Source: Lachnospiraceae bacterium
GTDB lineage: Bacteria > Bacillota > Clostridia > Lachnospirales > Lachnospiraceae
Length of the DNA: 64,000 nt
NCBI GenBank assembly: GCA_017462755.1
Contig: JAFTQM010000041.1
Coordinates: 1-64,000 of the forward strand
Reading direction: 5' to 3'
Position 1 is the stretch's first letter. The number at the start of each line of letters is the position of its first letter. Of the stretch, positions 33,707 through 43,826 are shown piece by piece. Both the position numbers and the translations under genes were made by a program. The notes beneath the pieces are model-generated. The model worked only from the letters and a program-made list of their open reading frames with translations, did not search any database and had not been told where the DNA came from.

Positions 33707-35653
33707 ATGGAGAATCAGAATAATAATCAAAACGAAAATAAGAATAATGATAAAAAGAAGGGACCGCGCTTTGGCTGGCTTTTTTGTCTGCTTGCGGCGC
33801 TGATGGTCATGTTTTCGATTTCATATATGACGAAGCAGTTAGAGGCCGGCTCGTTAAAGAAGATTACTTATGGCGAATTTGTAGATTTGCTGGAGCAGAA
33901 GCTGATATCACAGGTTGAGGTGCAGCCGGACAAAGAACGTATTTTGATTACGCCACTGGAAGAAAGCCGTGATTATAAAAATGGTATCGTATACTGGACC
34001 GGTTATTTCCCATACGATACCGAGCTGCAGGCACGTTGTGAGGCGGCGGGTATTGTATACGCAGCGACTTATACGGATAAGACGGTCACGATTTTTGACG
34101 TGATTATTTCTTATGTGCTTCCGTTTATATTGATTTATGTGGTAATGTTTTTTGTATTCCGTATGCTGACCAAGGGTGGCGGCATGATGGGAAGCGTCGG
34201 AAAGAGTAATGCGAAGGTATATGTCGAAAAGGAAACCGGTATTACCTTTAAGGATGTGGCAGGTCAGGAGGAAGCCAAGGAATCTGTGACAGAGCTGGTA
34301 GATTTTTTGCACAATCCGGGCAAATACACCCGCATCGGTGCCAAATTGCCGAAGGGTGCGCTGCTTGTCGGACCTCCGGGAACCGGTAAGACGCTGCTTG
34401 CAAAGGCGGTGGCAGGTGAGGCGAAGGTACCGTTTTTCTCATTGTCCGGTTCGGATTTTGTAGAGATGTTTGTCGGTGTCGGTGCGTCGCGTGTGCGTGA
34501 TTTGTTTAAACAGGCGCAGAGTCAGGCACCTTGTATCGTGTTTATTGACGAGATTGATGCCATCGGAAAAAGTCGTGATTCTCATTATGGCGGTGGCAAC
34601 GATGAACGTGAGCAGACGTTAAATCAGCTGCTTTCGGAGATGGACGGCTTTGATACGTCCAAGGGTATTGTGATTTTAGCGGCAACCAACCGTCCGGAGG
34701 TGCTTGATAAGGCATTGCTGCGTCCGGGACGTGTTGACCGCCGTATTATCGTAGATAAGCCGGATTTAAAGGGTCGCGTGGATATTTTGAAGGTGCATTC
34801 GAAAAATGTGCTGATGCATGACTCGGTAGATTTGGAAGCGATTGCATTGGCAACGTCCGGAGCGGTGGGCTCGGATTTGGCGAATATCATCAACGAGGCG
34901 GCGATTCTGGCGGTAAAGGAAGGCAGAACCGTAGTGACACAGGAGGATTTGTTTGAATCCGTTGAGGTCGTTATCGCAGGTAAGGAAAAGAAGGACCGTA
35001 TCTTAAGTCCGGAGGAAAAGAAGATTGTAGCGTACCACGAGGTGGGTCATGCGTTAGTAACGGCATTGGAAAAGCATGCAGAGCCGGTACAGAAGATTAC
35101 GATTGTACCGCGTACGATGGGTTCGCTTGGTTATGTAATGCATGTTCCGGAGGAAGAAAAGTACCTGATGAGCAAGGACGAGCTGCTTGCGCGTTTAACG
35201 ACGCTTTATGGCGGTCGTGCGGCAGAGGAGATTGTATTTGATTCGATTACCACCGGTGCATCCAACGATATTGAAAAGGCAACCGACCTTGCCCGTGCGA
35301 TGATTACCCAGTACGGTATGTCGGAGAAATTTGGTTTGATTGGACTCGAATCCATCGAGAATCGTTATCTGGATGGCAGAGCTGTATTGAAATGTGCGGA
35401 CGAAACCGCAGCCGAAATCGACCATGAGGTAATGGCGCTGTTGAAGCAAAGCTACGACAAAGCAGTATCGTTGTTGAAGGAAAACCGCGATGTTCTCGAC
35501 AAAATCGCAGACTTCCTTTACGAAAAAGAAACTATTACCGGAAAAGAATTCATGGAAATCTTTAACGAAGTAAAAGGCATCAAGCCGGAAGAAGAAAACG
35601 AAGAGAATGCCAAAGAAGCCGAGGAAGCTTCCGAACAAACAACCGAGCCGTAG
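33707..35653 (+). CDS. ftsH: ATP-dependent membrane zinc protease FtsH
   Basis: This 648-residue membrane protease degrades misfolded membrane proteins and short-lived regulators. It has an Asn-rich N-terminus, a first helix (about 25-43), a small outer domain and a second helix (about 128-150). The AAA domain has Walker A GPPGTGKT, pore loop [13 protein letters not shown], Walker [13 protein letters not shown] and the arginine-finger region RPGRVDRR. The peptidase has HEVGH (zinc) and the third ligand region. The length is typical. GGAATTCCGA before the ATG is a weak ribosome site. uvrC follows after 25 bases and the set ftsH-uvrC-dnaE-pfkA appears co-transcribed. Confidence 0.97.
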   Translation: MENQNNNQNENKNNDKKKGPRFGWLFCLLAALMVMFSISYMTKQLEAGSLKKITYGEFVDLLEQKLISQVEVQPDKERILITPLEESRDYKNGIVYWTGYFPYDTELQARCEAAGIVYAATYTDKTVTIFDVIISYVLPFILIYVVMFFVFRMLTKGGGMMGSVGKSNAKVYVEKETGITFKDVAGQEEAKESVTELVDFLHNPGKYTRIGAKLPKGALLVGPPGTGKTLLAKAVAGEAKVPFFSLSGSDFVEMFVGVGASRVRDLFKQAQSQAPCIVFIDEIDAIGKSRDSHYGGGNDEREQTLNQLLSEMDGFDTSKGIVILAATNRPEVLDKALLRPGRVDRRIIVDKPDLKGRVDILKVHSKNVLMHDSVDLEAIALATSGAVGSDLANIINEAAILAVKEGRTVVTQEDLFESVEVVIAGKEKKDRILSPEEKKIVAYHEVGHALVTALEKHAEPVQKITIVPRTMGSLGYVMHVPEEEKYLMSKDELLARLTTLYGGRAAEEIVFDSITTGASNDIEKATDLARAMITQYGMSEKFGLIGLESIENRYLDGRAVLKCADETAAEIDHEVMALLKQSYDKAVSLLKENRDVLDKIADFLYEKETITGKEFMEIFNEVKGIKPEEENEENAKEAEEASEQTTEP

Positions 35654-35678
35654 CAAAGTTTTTTGAAAGGAGAACGCC

Positions 35679-37556
35679 ATGTTTGACATCGAGGAAGAAT
35701 TAAAAAAGCTGCCTGCCAAACCTGGCGTTTATCTTATGCATGACAAAAAAGACACGATTATCTATGTCGGTAAGGCCATCAGCCTGAAAAATCGTGTCCG
35801 CCAGTATTTTCAGAGCAGTAGAAATCTGACACCGAAGATTCAGCAGATGGTGGCACATATTGCGTGGTTTGAATACATTGTCGTAGATTCGGAAATGGAA
35901 GCGCTTGTGCTGGAGTGTAACCTTATCAAGGAGCATCGTCCGAAATACAATACGATGTTGAAGGATGACAAGAGCTATCCGTACATCAAGGTAACAATAA
36001 ATGAAGCCTATCCGCGTGTGCTGTATGCGCATAAGGCGAAAAAAGACAAGGCGAAATATTTTGGACCGTACACGAGCGGTTACGCAGTAAAGGAAACCTT
36101 GGAGCTGCTGCGCAAGACCTATTGTTATCGCAACTGTAACAAACAGCTGCCGACGGATATCGGCAAAGACCGTCCGTGCCTGTATTACCATATCGGACAG
36201 TGCAAAGCGCCGTGTCAGGGCTACATCAGCGAGGAGGAGTATCAGAAGAACATCGCTGAGGTGCTGGAGTTTTTGAACGGCAATTATAAGATTATGACGA
36301 AGAGGCTGACCGAGTCGATGTTAGCCGCTTCGGAGGCATTGGAGTTTGAAAAGGCGGCAGAGTATCGGGATTTGCTGCATGCGGTCAAAAAGCTGTCCGA
36401 GCAGCAGAAGGCGAGTGATACCGCGGGCAGTAATCGTGATATTATTGCGTTTGCTACTGCCGGAGACGAGGCAGTGGTACAGGTATTCTTTATCCGTGAA
36501 GGTAAGATGCTCGGACGGGAGCATTTTTATCTGACCGGTGTAGAGAATGAAGAACGTGCAGACATTATGACAAATTTCATCAAGCAGTATTATGCGGGGA
36601 CACCATATATTCCAAAGGAGCTGCTGCTTGGTGTGGCAATGAAGCCGGAGGATGAGGCGCTGATTGGCGATTGGCTGTCGGCGAAGCGCGGCAGTAAGGT
36701 AAAGCTGCTTGTGCCGCAAAAGGGTGACAAGGAGCGACTGGTTGAATTGGCGGAAAAAAATGCGTCCATGGTACTGCAGCAGGATTCCGAGAAAATCAAG
36801 CGGGAGGAAGCGAAAACCATCGGAGCGGTCAAGCAGATTGCGAAATGGTTGGATTTGCCGCAGATTACACGTATGGAGTCCTATGATATTTCGAATACCA
36901 GTGGTTTTGAGTCCGTTGGTTCAATGGTGGTATTTGAGAACGGTAAGGCGAAAAAGAGCGATTACCGCAAATTTAAGATAAAGACGGTCGTAGGGCCGGA
37001 CGATTATGCCAGCATGAAAGAGGTGCTGACCAGACGATTCCTGCATGGAAAGCGCGAGGAAGAGGAAATGGCGGCAAGCGGCATTTCCGGTGAATATGGC
37101 AGCTTTACCCGTTATCCGGATTTGATATTGATGGACGGTGGCAGAGGTCAGGTAAATATTGCGCTGGAGGTTTTGGACGAACTCGGCATTACTGATGTGG
37201 CGGTGTGCGGCATGGTAAAGGATGACCACCATCGCACCAGAGGCTTGTATTTTAATAACGTAGAAATACCGATTGATACCGCAAGTGAGGCGTTCAAGCT
37301 GATTACACGAATTCAGGATGAAACGCACCGCTTTGCCATTGAGTATCATCGGTCGTTGCGCGGCAAGGCACAGGTGCGCTCGATATTGGATGATATCGAG
37401 GGAATCGGGGCGGTGCGCAGACGTGCGCTGATGAAAAAATTTGAATCGCTGGAAGCAGTCAAGGCAGCCGGTGTTGAGGAATTGGCAGCCCTGCCGGAAA
37501 TGAACCGGGCAGCGGCAGAGAAGGTATATGAATTCTTCCATGAGAAAGAGGAATAG
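35679..37556 (+). CDS. uvrC: Excinuclease ABC subunit C
   Basis: This 625-residue nuclease makes both cuts during nucleotide excision repair with UvrA and UvrB. It has the GIY-YIG domain (about 12-95; [25 protein letters not shown]), a UVR helix pair that contacts UvrB ([13 protein letters not shown]), the RNase H-like second nuclease ([21 protein letters not shown]) and a C-terminal helix-hairpin-helix ([16 protein letters not shown]). AAAGGAG precedes the ATG. It is 12 bases from dnaE. In many clostridia hprK, murB and whiA lie between uvrC and dnaE; they are absent here. Confidence 0.97.
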   Translation: MFDIEEELKKLPAKPGVYLMHDKKDTIIYVGKAISLKNRVRQYFQSSRNLTPKIQQMVAHIAWFEYIVVDSEMEALVLECNLIKEHRPKYNTMLKDDKSYPYIKVTINEAYPRVLYAHKAKKDKAKYFGPYTSGYAVKETLELLRKTYCYRNCNKQLPTDIGKDRPCLYYHIGQCKAPCQGYISEEEYQKNIAEVLEFLNGNYKIMTKRLTESMLAASEALEFEKAAEYRDLLHAVKKLSEQQKASDTAGSNRDIIAFATAGDEAVVQVFFIREGKMLGREHFYLTGVENEERADIMTNFIKQYYAGTPYIPKELLLGVAMKPEDEALIGDWLSAKRGSKVKLLVPQKGDKERLVELAEKNASMVLQQDSEKIKREEAKTIGAVKQIAKWLDLPQITRMESYDISNTSGFESVGSMVVFENGKAKKSDYRKFKIKTVVGPDDYASMKEVLTRRFLHGKREEEEMAASGISGEYGSFTRYPDLILMDGGRGQVNIALEVLDELGITDVAVCGMVKDDHHRTRGLYFNNVEIPIDTASEAFKLITRIQDETHRFAIEYHRSLRGKAQVRSILDDIEGIGAVRRRALMKKFESLEAVKAAGVEELAALPEMNRAAAEKVYEFFHEKEE

Positions 37557-37568
37557 AGAGGGAAAGCA

Positions 37569-40500
37569 ATGGCATTTACACATTTACATGTGCATACAGA
37601 ATACAGTCTGTTGGATGGCTCCGGTAAAATCGGGGAAATGGTAGCCAGAGCCAAGGAGCTTGGGATGGACAGCATGGCGATTACCGACCATGGTGTCATG
37701 TATGGTGTGATTGATTTTTACCGGGCTTGTCAGGCAGAGGGGATTCGACCGGTGCTTGGCTGTGAGGTCTATGTGGCACCGGGCTCGCGCTTTGACAAAG
37801 AGGCGACGGTGTCGGATGAGCGTTATTACCATCTGGTGCTTTTGGCAGAGAATAATGTAGGTTATTCAAATCTGATGAAAATCGTGTCCAAGGGATTTAC
37901 GGAGGGCTTTTATTACAAGCCGCGTGTGGACTATGAGGTGTTAGAGCAGTATCATGAAGGCATCATTGCGCTTTCTGCGTGTCTGGCGGGCGAGGTAGCC
38001 AATTACCTGCGAAAGGGCTTCTACGAGGAAGCTAAGGCGGCGGCACTGCATTTGCAGAGTGTATTTGGCAAGGAGAATTTCTTTCTTGAAATGCAGGACC
38101 ACGGCATACCGGAGCAGAAATCGGTCAATCAGGGACTGCTGCGCATGCATCAGGAGACCGGGATACCGCTTGTAGCGACGAATGATATCCATTATACCTA
38201 TGCAGAGGACGCGGCAGCACATGATATTTTGCTCTGTATTCAGACGCAGAAGAAGGTAACGGACGAAAATCGAATGCGTTACGAGGGCGGACAGTATTAC
38301 ATCAAGTCCGAGGAAGAAATGCTTTCGCTCTTTCCGTATGCGAAGGAAGTAATTGAGAATACACATAAAATCGCTCAGCGGTGTAATGTGGAAATTGAAT
38401 TCGGACATTATAAGCTGCCGAAATTCGACGTGCCGGAGGGCTACACGGCATGGGAATACTTACAGAAGCTCTGCTATGACGGCCTGCAGAAGCGTTATCC
38501 GCAGGGAGCGGAGGAATTAAAGGAACGTCTGGAATATGAGATGAATACCATCCATGACATGGGTTTTGTGGACTACTTCCTTATTGTATCGGACTTCATC
38601 CGTTATGCCAGAAGTCAGGGCATTTCGGTCGGACCGGGACGAGGCAGTGCGGCGGGAAGTATTGTTTCGTATTGTCTGGAGATTACGAACATTGACCCGA
38701 TTAAGTACAATCTGCTGTTTGAGCGATTCCTGAATCCGGAGCGTCTGACGATGCCTGATATTGATATCGATTTCTGTTATGAGCGTCGTCAGGAGGTTAT
38801 TGATTATGTTGTAGAAAAATACGGCAAGGATAAGGTGGTACAGATTGTAACCTTCGGTACGATGGCGGCAAAGGGTGTACTGCGTGATGTCGGCAGAGCA
38901 TTGGATATGCCGTATGCGCAGGTAGATTCGATTGCCAAAATGGTGCCGAATGAATTGAATATCACGCTGGAAAAGGCGTTGAAGATGAATCCGGATTTTT
39001 ATGCGGCATATCAATCGGATGAGCAGATTAAGTATCTGGTGGATATGTCAAAGCGTCTGGAGGGATTGGCGCGCCATACCTCGATGCATGCCGCGGGCGT
39101 GGTTATCAGTAATGCGCCGGCAGATGAGTATGTACCGTTGTCACGTTCGTCGGAGGATACGATAACGACCCAGTTTACCATGACGACATTGGAAGAACTG
39201 GGACTTCTCAAAATGGATTTTCTGGGGCTGCGTACCCTGACGGTAATTCAGAATGCAGTACGGCTGATTAATCGCGGCTATGCGGATAAAACAAAGGACG
39301 GCAAGCCGTATCCGGGCTTTGAGAATGGTGTGTTGGACATTGATAGAATCGATTATGCGGATAAAAATGTTTATGATTTGCTCGGCTCCGGCAAGACGGA
39401 GGGGGTATTCCAGCTGGAAAGCGCCGGTATGAAGAGCTTCATGAAGGAGCTAAAGCCGCATAACATCGAAGATGTAATTGCGGGAATTTCGTTGTATCGT
39501 CCGGGACCGATGGACTTTATTCCAAAGTACATCAAGGGAAAGAACGAGCCGGATTCCATCAGCTATGAGTGCAAGGAGTTAGAGCCGATTCTGGAGCCGA
39601 CGCACGGCTGTATCGTATATCAGGAGCAGGTAATGCAGATTGTGCGTGATTTGGCGGGCTACAGCTATGGACGAAGTGATTTGGTGCGTCGTGCAATGTC
39701 AAAGAAAAAGGCATCCGTAATGGAAAAGGAGCGTCAGAATTTCGTATACGGTAATCCGGAGGAAGGCGTGCCGGGCTGTATTGCCAAGGGCATACCGGAG
39801 GCGGTAGCAAACCACATTTACGACGAAATGACGGATTTTGCAAAGTATGCATTTAATAAATCTCACGCGGCAGCGTATGCGATTGTGTCATATCAGACCG
39901 CATTTTTGAAGTGCTATTATCCGACGGAGTTTATGGCGGCGCTGATGACCTCGGTCATTGATAATCCGGGCAAGGTAGCGGAATATATTTTCCACTGCCG
40001 CCAGATGGGCATTTCGATTTTGCCGCCGGATGTAAATACCGGAGATGCAACATTCTCGGTAGACAATGGGGCGATTCGCTACGGACTTTCGGCAATCAAG
40101 GGTCTGGGACGACCGGTGATTGCAGAGCTGGTGCGCGAGCGTGAGACGAATGGAGTATTTACCGGTCTGAAGGATTTTGCGGAGCGTCTGTCCGGAAGGG
40201 AAGTAAATAAGCGGACGGTGGAAAGCTTTATTAAGGCAGGAGCCTTTGACAGTATGCCGGGTACGAGAAAGCAGAAGATGTATGTCTATGCCAATATTCT
40301 CGATCAGGTAGCGGATAAGAAAAAGAGGGACATTACCGGACAAATCAGTCTTTTTGATATGTTTACCAAGGAAGAAAAGGACGAATACGACAATCATTTC
40401 CCGAATGTCGGTGAGTATTCGAAGGAGGAAGCGCTGGCATTCGAAAAGGAAGTGCTTGGCATCTACATCAGTGGTCATCCGCTGGAGATGTATGAGGCTG

Positions 40501-41093
40501 CCATGAAAAAGAATGTGACGAAGACGACACTGGATTTTCTGGCAGATGAAGAAACCGGCGAGGCAAAGGTGCAGGATGGTGAGACAGAGGTAATTGGTGG
40601 TATGATTTCCGGTAAAACCTTAAAAAATACCCGTAACAATACTATCATGGCATTCCTGACACTCGAGGATATGTATGGTGCGGTAGAGGTCATTGTATTT
40701 CCGAGAGATTATGAAAAGTATAAATTGCAGCTGAATGCAGAAGATAAGGTATATATTCGTGGTAAGGTTACCGTAGAAGAGGATAAACCGGCAAAGCTGA
40801 TTTGTCAGGAAGTAATACCATTTTCCAGTATTCCGCGGGAATTGTGGATTCGATTTTTCGATAAAAACAACTTTGTTGAAAATGAACAAAAATTATATTC
40901 TTTATTGAGCGAATATGACGGAAAAGACACCGTTTGCATCTACTTAGAGAGTGAAAAAGCGGTAAAAAGGCTGCCTAATAGCCAAAATATTGGCATAAAT
41001 GGGGACCTTCTACAGAAACTTTACGAAAATTTTTCAGCGGAAAGTGTGAAAGTTGTAGAAAAGAGTATTGAAAAACGCGGAAAGTTGTACTAA
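37569..41093 (+). CDS. dnaE: DNA polymerase III alpha subunit, DnaE type
   Basis: At 1174 residues this is a full-length replicative C-family polymerase. It has the N-terminal PHP domain (THLHVHTEYSLLDGSGKI), the palm with catalytic aspartates in MPDIDIDF, the SVGPGRGSAAGS nucleotide-binding loop, the HTSMHAAGVVIS region, the fingers (GVFQLESAGMKSFM), a helix-hairpin-helix and a C-terminal OB fold (about 990-1090; VIGGMISGKTLKNTRNN). In Firmicutes DnaE extends primers before PolC takes over (family knowledge). The start is preceded by GAGAGGGAAAG. pfkA follows after 59 bases, a pairing seen in many clostridia. Confidence 0.97.
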   Translation: MAFTHLHVHTEYSLLDGSGKIGEMVARAKELGMDSMAITDHGVMYGVIDFYRACQAEGIRPVLGCEVYVAPGSRFDKEATVSDERYYHLVLLAENNVGYSNLMKIVSKGFTEGFYYKPRVDYEVLEQYHEGIIALSACLAGEVANYLRKGFYEEAKAAALHLQSVFGKENFFLEMQDHGIPEQKSVNQGLLRMHQETGIPLVATNDIHYTYAEDAAAHDILLCIQTQKKVTDENRMRYEGGQYYIKSEEEMLSLFPYAKEVIENTHKIAQRCNVEIEFGHYKLPKFDVPEGYTAWEYLQKLCYDGLQKRYPQGAEELKERLEYEMNTIHDMGFVDYFLIVSDFIRYARSQGISVGPGRGSAAGSIVSYCLEITNIDPIKYNLLFERFLNPERLTMPDIDIDFCYERRQEVIDYVVEKYGKDKVVQIVTFGTMAAKGVLRDVGRALDMPYAQVDSIAKMVPNELNITLEKALKMNPDFYAAYQSDEQIKYLVDMSKRLEGLARHTSMHAAGVVISNAPADEYVPLSRSSEDTITTQFTMTTLEELGLLKMDFLGLRTLTVIQNAVRLINRGYADKTKDGKPYPGFENGVLDIDRIDYADKNVYDLLGSGKTEGVFQLESAGMKSFMKELKPHNIEDVIAGISLYRPGPMDFIPKYIKGKNEPDSISYECKELEPILEPTHGCIVYQEQVMQIVRDLAGYSYGRSDLVRRAMSKKKASVMEKERQNFVYGNPEEGVPGCIAKGIPEAVANHIYDEMTDFAKYAFNKSHAAAYAIVSYQTAFLKCYYPTEFMAALMTSVIDNPGKVAEYIFHCRQMGISILPPDVNTGDATFSVDNGAIRYGLSAIKGLGRPVIAELVRERETNGVFTGLKDFAERLSGREVNKRTVESFIKAGAFDSMPGTRKQKMYVYANILDQVADKKKRDITGQISLFDMFTKEEKDEYDNHFPNVGEYSKEEALAFEKEVLGIYISGHPLEMYEAAMKKNVTKTTLDFLADEETGEAKVQDGETEVIGGMISGKTLKNTRNNTIMAFLTLEDMYGAVEVIVFPRDYEKYKLQLNAEDKVYIRGKVTVEEDKPAKLICQEVIPFSSIPRELWIRFFDKNNFVENEQKLYSLLSEYDGKDTVCIYLESEKAVKRLPNSQNIGINGDLLQKLYENFSAESVKVVEKSIEKRGKLY

Positions 41094-41152
41094 AATAGAG
41101 CCAATGTGAATTGATGATATGGAAACGAAAGGTTTCGGAATGGGAGAATGTT

Positions 41153-42160
41153 ATGGCAAAAGCAACAAAGAAACAGGTAAAGGTAGAGAAGAAGCAGGTG
41201 AAGACCATCGGCGTGTTAACCAGCGGTGGTGATGCTCCTGGTATGAATGCAGCGATTCGTGCGGTAGTTCGTACTGCGCTGGCAAATGGGTTGAAGGTAA
41301 AGGGTATCCGCAGAGGATATACCGGCCTTTTGGAAGAAGATATTGTAGATATGAATGCAAAGAGTGTGGCAGATATCATTCAGCGTGGTGGTACGGTACT
41401 CTATACAGCACGTTGTCCGGAGATGATGACGGCAGACGGTCAGGACAAGGCAGCAGATGTCTGCAAAAAGCACGGCATTGATGGCTTGGTAGTTATCGGT
41501 GGTGACGGTTCTTTCCAGGGTGCAAGACAGTTGGCAGCCCGCGGTATCAATACGGTAGGTGTACCGGGAACCATCGACCTTGATATTGCATGTACGGAGT
41601 ATACCATTGGCTTTGACACTGCAGTAAATACTGCAATGGAGGCAATTGATAAGGTACGTGATACCTCGACCTCTCATGAGCGTTGCAGCATCATTGAGGT
41701 AATGGGAAGACGCGCAGGATATATTGCTCTTTGGTGTGGTATCGCCAACGGTGCAGAGGATATTCTGACGGTAGAGCGTTATGACAATGATGAGCAGAAG
41801 ATTATCGATAACATCAAGGCAAAGAGAAAGATTGGAAAGACACATCATATCATCATCAATGCAGAGGGTATCGGTGATTCTCATAATATGGCAAAGAGAA
41901 TTGAAGCAGCTACCGGTATGGAGACGAGAGCGACTGTCATCGGACATATCCAGCGTGGCGGAAGCCCGACCTGTAAGGATCGTGTCTATGCTTCCTCTAT
42001 GGGTGCAAAGGCAGTGGATATTCTGACGCAGGGCGGCAGCAATCGTGTAGTAGCTTATAGACACGGTGAGTTTGTGGACTTTGATATCGAAGAAGCATTG
42101 GCAATGAAGAAGACACTGGATCCATATATGTGTGATATGGCGAAGAAGCTGTCGAGATAA
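41153..42160 (+). CDS. pfkA: ATP-dependent 6-phosphofructokinase
   Basis: This 335-residue enzyme phosphorylates fructose 6-phosphate, the committed step of glycolysis. GVLTSGGDAPGMNAAIRA binds ATP, GGDGSFQGA has Gly in place of the Asp seen in PPi-dependent enzymes, and PGTID has Gly rather than Lys. All three point to ATP use. The catalytic Asp is D142 in TIDLDI, where the usual Asn after it is Leu143. MGRRAGYIA and GHIQRGGSPT are also conserved. ATG 41153 is chosen over 41111 because GGGAGAATGTT precedes it, and the N-terminus still has a basic extension KATKKQVKVEKKQVK. It ends the operon before a strong terminator. Confidence 0.95.
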   Translation: MAKATKKQVKVEKKQVKTIGVLTSGGDAPGMNAAIRAVVRTALANGLKVKGIRRGYTGLLEEDIVDMNAKSVADIIQRGGTVLYTARCPEMMTADGQDKAADVCKKHGIDGLVVIGGDGSFQGARQLAARGINTVGVPGTIDLDIACTEYTIGFDTAVNTAMEAIDKVRDTSTSHERCSIIEVMGRRAGYIALWCGIANGAEDILTVERYDNDEQKIIDNIKAKRKIGKTHHIIINAEGIGDSHNMAKRIEAATGMETRATVIGHIQRGGSPTCKDRVYASSMGAKAVDILTQGGSNRVVAYRHGEFVDFDIEEALAMKKTLDPYMCDMAKKLSR

Positions 42161-42187
42161 TTGGTAAAACAGATAAGAGAATAGAGG

Positions 42188-42230
42188 CAGGTCAGAATGC
42201 TAGAGAAAAGAGCATTCTGACCTGTTTTTT
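42188..42230 (+). terminator. Strong Rho-independent terminator after pfkA
   Basis: CAGGTCAGAATGCT (42188-42201) and AGCATTCTGACCTG (42211-42224) form a perfect 14-bp stem followed by six Ts. It overlaps the end of the convergent folC gene by two bases. Confidence 0.93.
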
Positions 42231-43662
42231 ATTCTTCTTCCATTTTCTTCTGCAAATATGCCTTAATATCTCCCACCAGATACAGGGAGCCTGCGACCAA
42301 TAGCAGTTCCACCGGCTGCCTTTCGGCAAGAGCGGTCTGAAAAGCGGTCATAGGGTCTGCCCATTCGGTTATCGGAGCATCTGTATATTTGCGGAATTGT
42401 GCGGCCAGTGCATCCGGGGCGATGGCGCGCGGACCGGCAATGGTGGTAAGTAGATAGCGGTCAAAGAGTCCGCTTTCGCAGATTTTGCGAATCATCTCGT
42501 CCGTATCCTTCTCCTTTACTGCCGTAAAAAGCAGAGTAGCAGAAGGGGCAAGCGTATCAGAAGAATTCGAAGGGCACGGTGCGTGTGTTGTAGCTGCACA
42601 GACATATTTTGCTTCTTTCAACAAACGGAAGGAAGCGAGCAGCATATCGATACCGTCCGCGTTGTGTGCGCCGTCAATAAAGACATTTGGTGCGACTTGC
42701 TCTAAACGTCCCTCCCAGTGGCTGTGTGCGAGAGCTGACTGTAATCCTGTGGTAAGCGCAGAGTGTGAAGCTGTCCGGTCTAACAGTCCGGCCGCTGATA
42801 AAGAGGACAGCTCGAATGTATCGCTTCGTTGCAGCATCAGCAGCAGTGCTGCAGTATAGGCAATGGCACTGTTTTCCATCTGATAGAGTGCATTTGCAGC
42901 TACGGTGAGTTCGATTGCAGCTGCAGTCTCCGGCTGAAAACGATACGTCATGCGTCCCGGTGCTAAGGAAAGCAGAGTACAATCAGATTGTGAAATACCG
43001 ATGCAGTGACAGCCGACCTTTGCTGCCTCCTGCTCGATGACAGTTATGACCTCCGGCTGGTCAGCGCAATAAATCAGCGGGATACCCGGCTTTAAGATGC
43101 CTGCCTTCTGATAAGCGATTTCGGCAAGGGTAGTACCGAGAATTTCGGTATGGTCCGGGCTGATTGAGGTAATAATTGTAAGGATGGGATGTGGAACGGC
43201 ATTGGTGGAATCGAAACGTCCGCCAAGACCGGTTTCCATAACCACATAATCTGCGCCCGCCTTGCGGTAGTAGCACATAGCCATGGCGAAAAGATAATCA
43301 AAATAAGTCACGCCCGGATAGTCGGTGGCAGTAAGCTCTGCAACTGCGGTCTGTACCTCGTCGAAGGCAGCGGCAAAGGCTTCACGGCTGATAAGCTCGC
43401 GGTTTAATTGAATGCGTTCACGGATATCCACCAGATGGGGCGAAATAAAGAGTCCGGTCTGAAAGCCCTGCGATATCAGCATATCGGCGAGAAAGCAACA
43501 AACCGAACCCTTTCCGTTCGTGCCTGCCACATGGATGATGGAAAGCGTTTCCTCCGGATGCCCGAGCAGTTCGAGCAGGCGGGAGGAATTTTCGATTCCG
43601 GGGCGAGGCATATATTTTTGAATTTGTTCAATATAAGAAACAGCATCTGCGTAGGTTGACAT
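42229..43662 (-). CDS. folC: Bifunctional folylpolyglutamate/dihydrofolate synthase
   Basis: This 477-residue Mur-ligase-family enzyme adds glutamate to folates and makes dihydrofolate. VAGTNGKGSVCCFL is the ATP P-loop, ISPHLVDIRERI and METGLGGRFDSTN the family signatures, and ISPDHTEILG contains the catalytic His/metal site. The C-terminal domain has FIDGAHNADGIDMLL. The length is a little above the usual 430, with insertions near 270 and 350 (the latter Ser/Pro-rich). GGAG precedes the ATG on the minus strand. htrA lies 164 bases upstream in the same direction. Confidence 0.95.
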   Translation of the reverse strand: MSTYADAVSYIEQIQKYMPRPGIENSSRLLELLGHPEETLSIIHVAGTNGKGSVCCFLADMLISQGFQTGLFISPHLVDIRERIQLNRELISREAFAAAFDEVQTAVAELTATDYPGVTYFDYLFAMAMCYYRKAGADYVVMETGLGGRFDSTNAVPHPILTIITSISPDHTEILGTTLAEIAYQKAGILKPGIPLIYCADQPEVITVIEQEAAKVGCHCIGISQSDCTLLSLAPGRMTYRFQPETAAAIELTVAANALYQMENSAIAYTAALLLMLQRSDTFELSSLSAAGLLDRTASHSALTTGLQSALAHSHWEGRLEQVAPNVFIDGAHNADGIDMLLASFRLLKEAKYVCAATTHAPCPSNSSDTLAPSATLLFTAVKEKDTDEMIRKICESGLFDRYLLTTIAGPRAIAPDALAAQFRKYTDAPITEWADPMTAFQTALAERQPVELLLVAGSLYLVGDIKAYLQKKMEEE

Positions 43663-43826
43663 ATTTTCTCCATTCCGAAGCGGTGCTCCCGCTTCTGCGA
43701 TATAAAAGCTCTAATGGAATGGTACTACGCAGTATATCTTTTGTCAAAGAAAAATTTCTTGTGCTATGCACATGCCGTACTGCTATAGGCGACCACGCGG
43801 CGGCGTGAGAACTGGTAAGCGAACTC

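Noticed and set aside
41216..42064. Long reading frame opposite pfkA (282 residues)
   Set aside because: Antisense of a conserved PFK; composition (Cys/Thr/Ile-rich) is an artefact of the coding strand.
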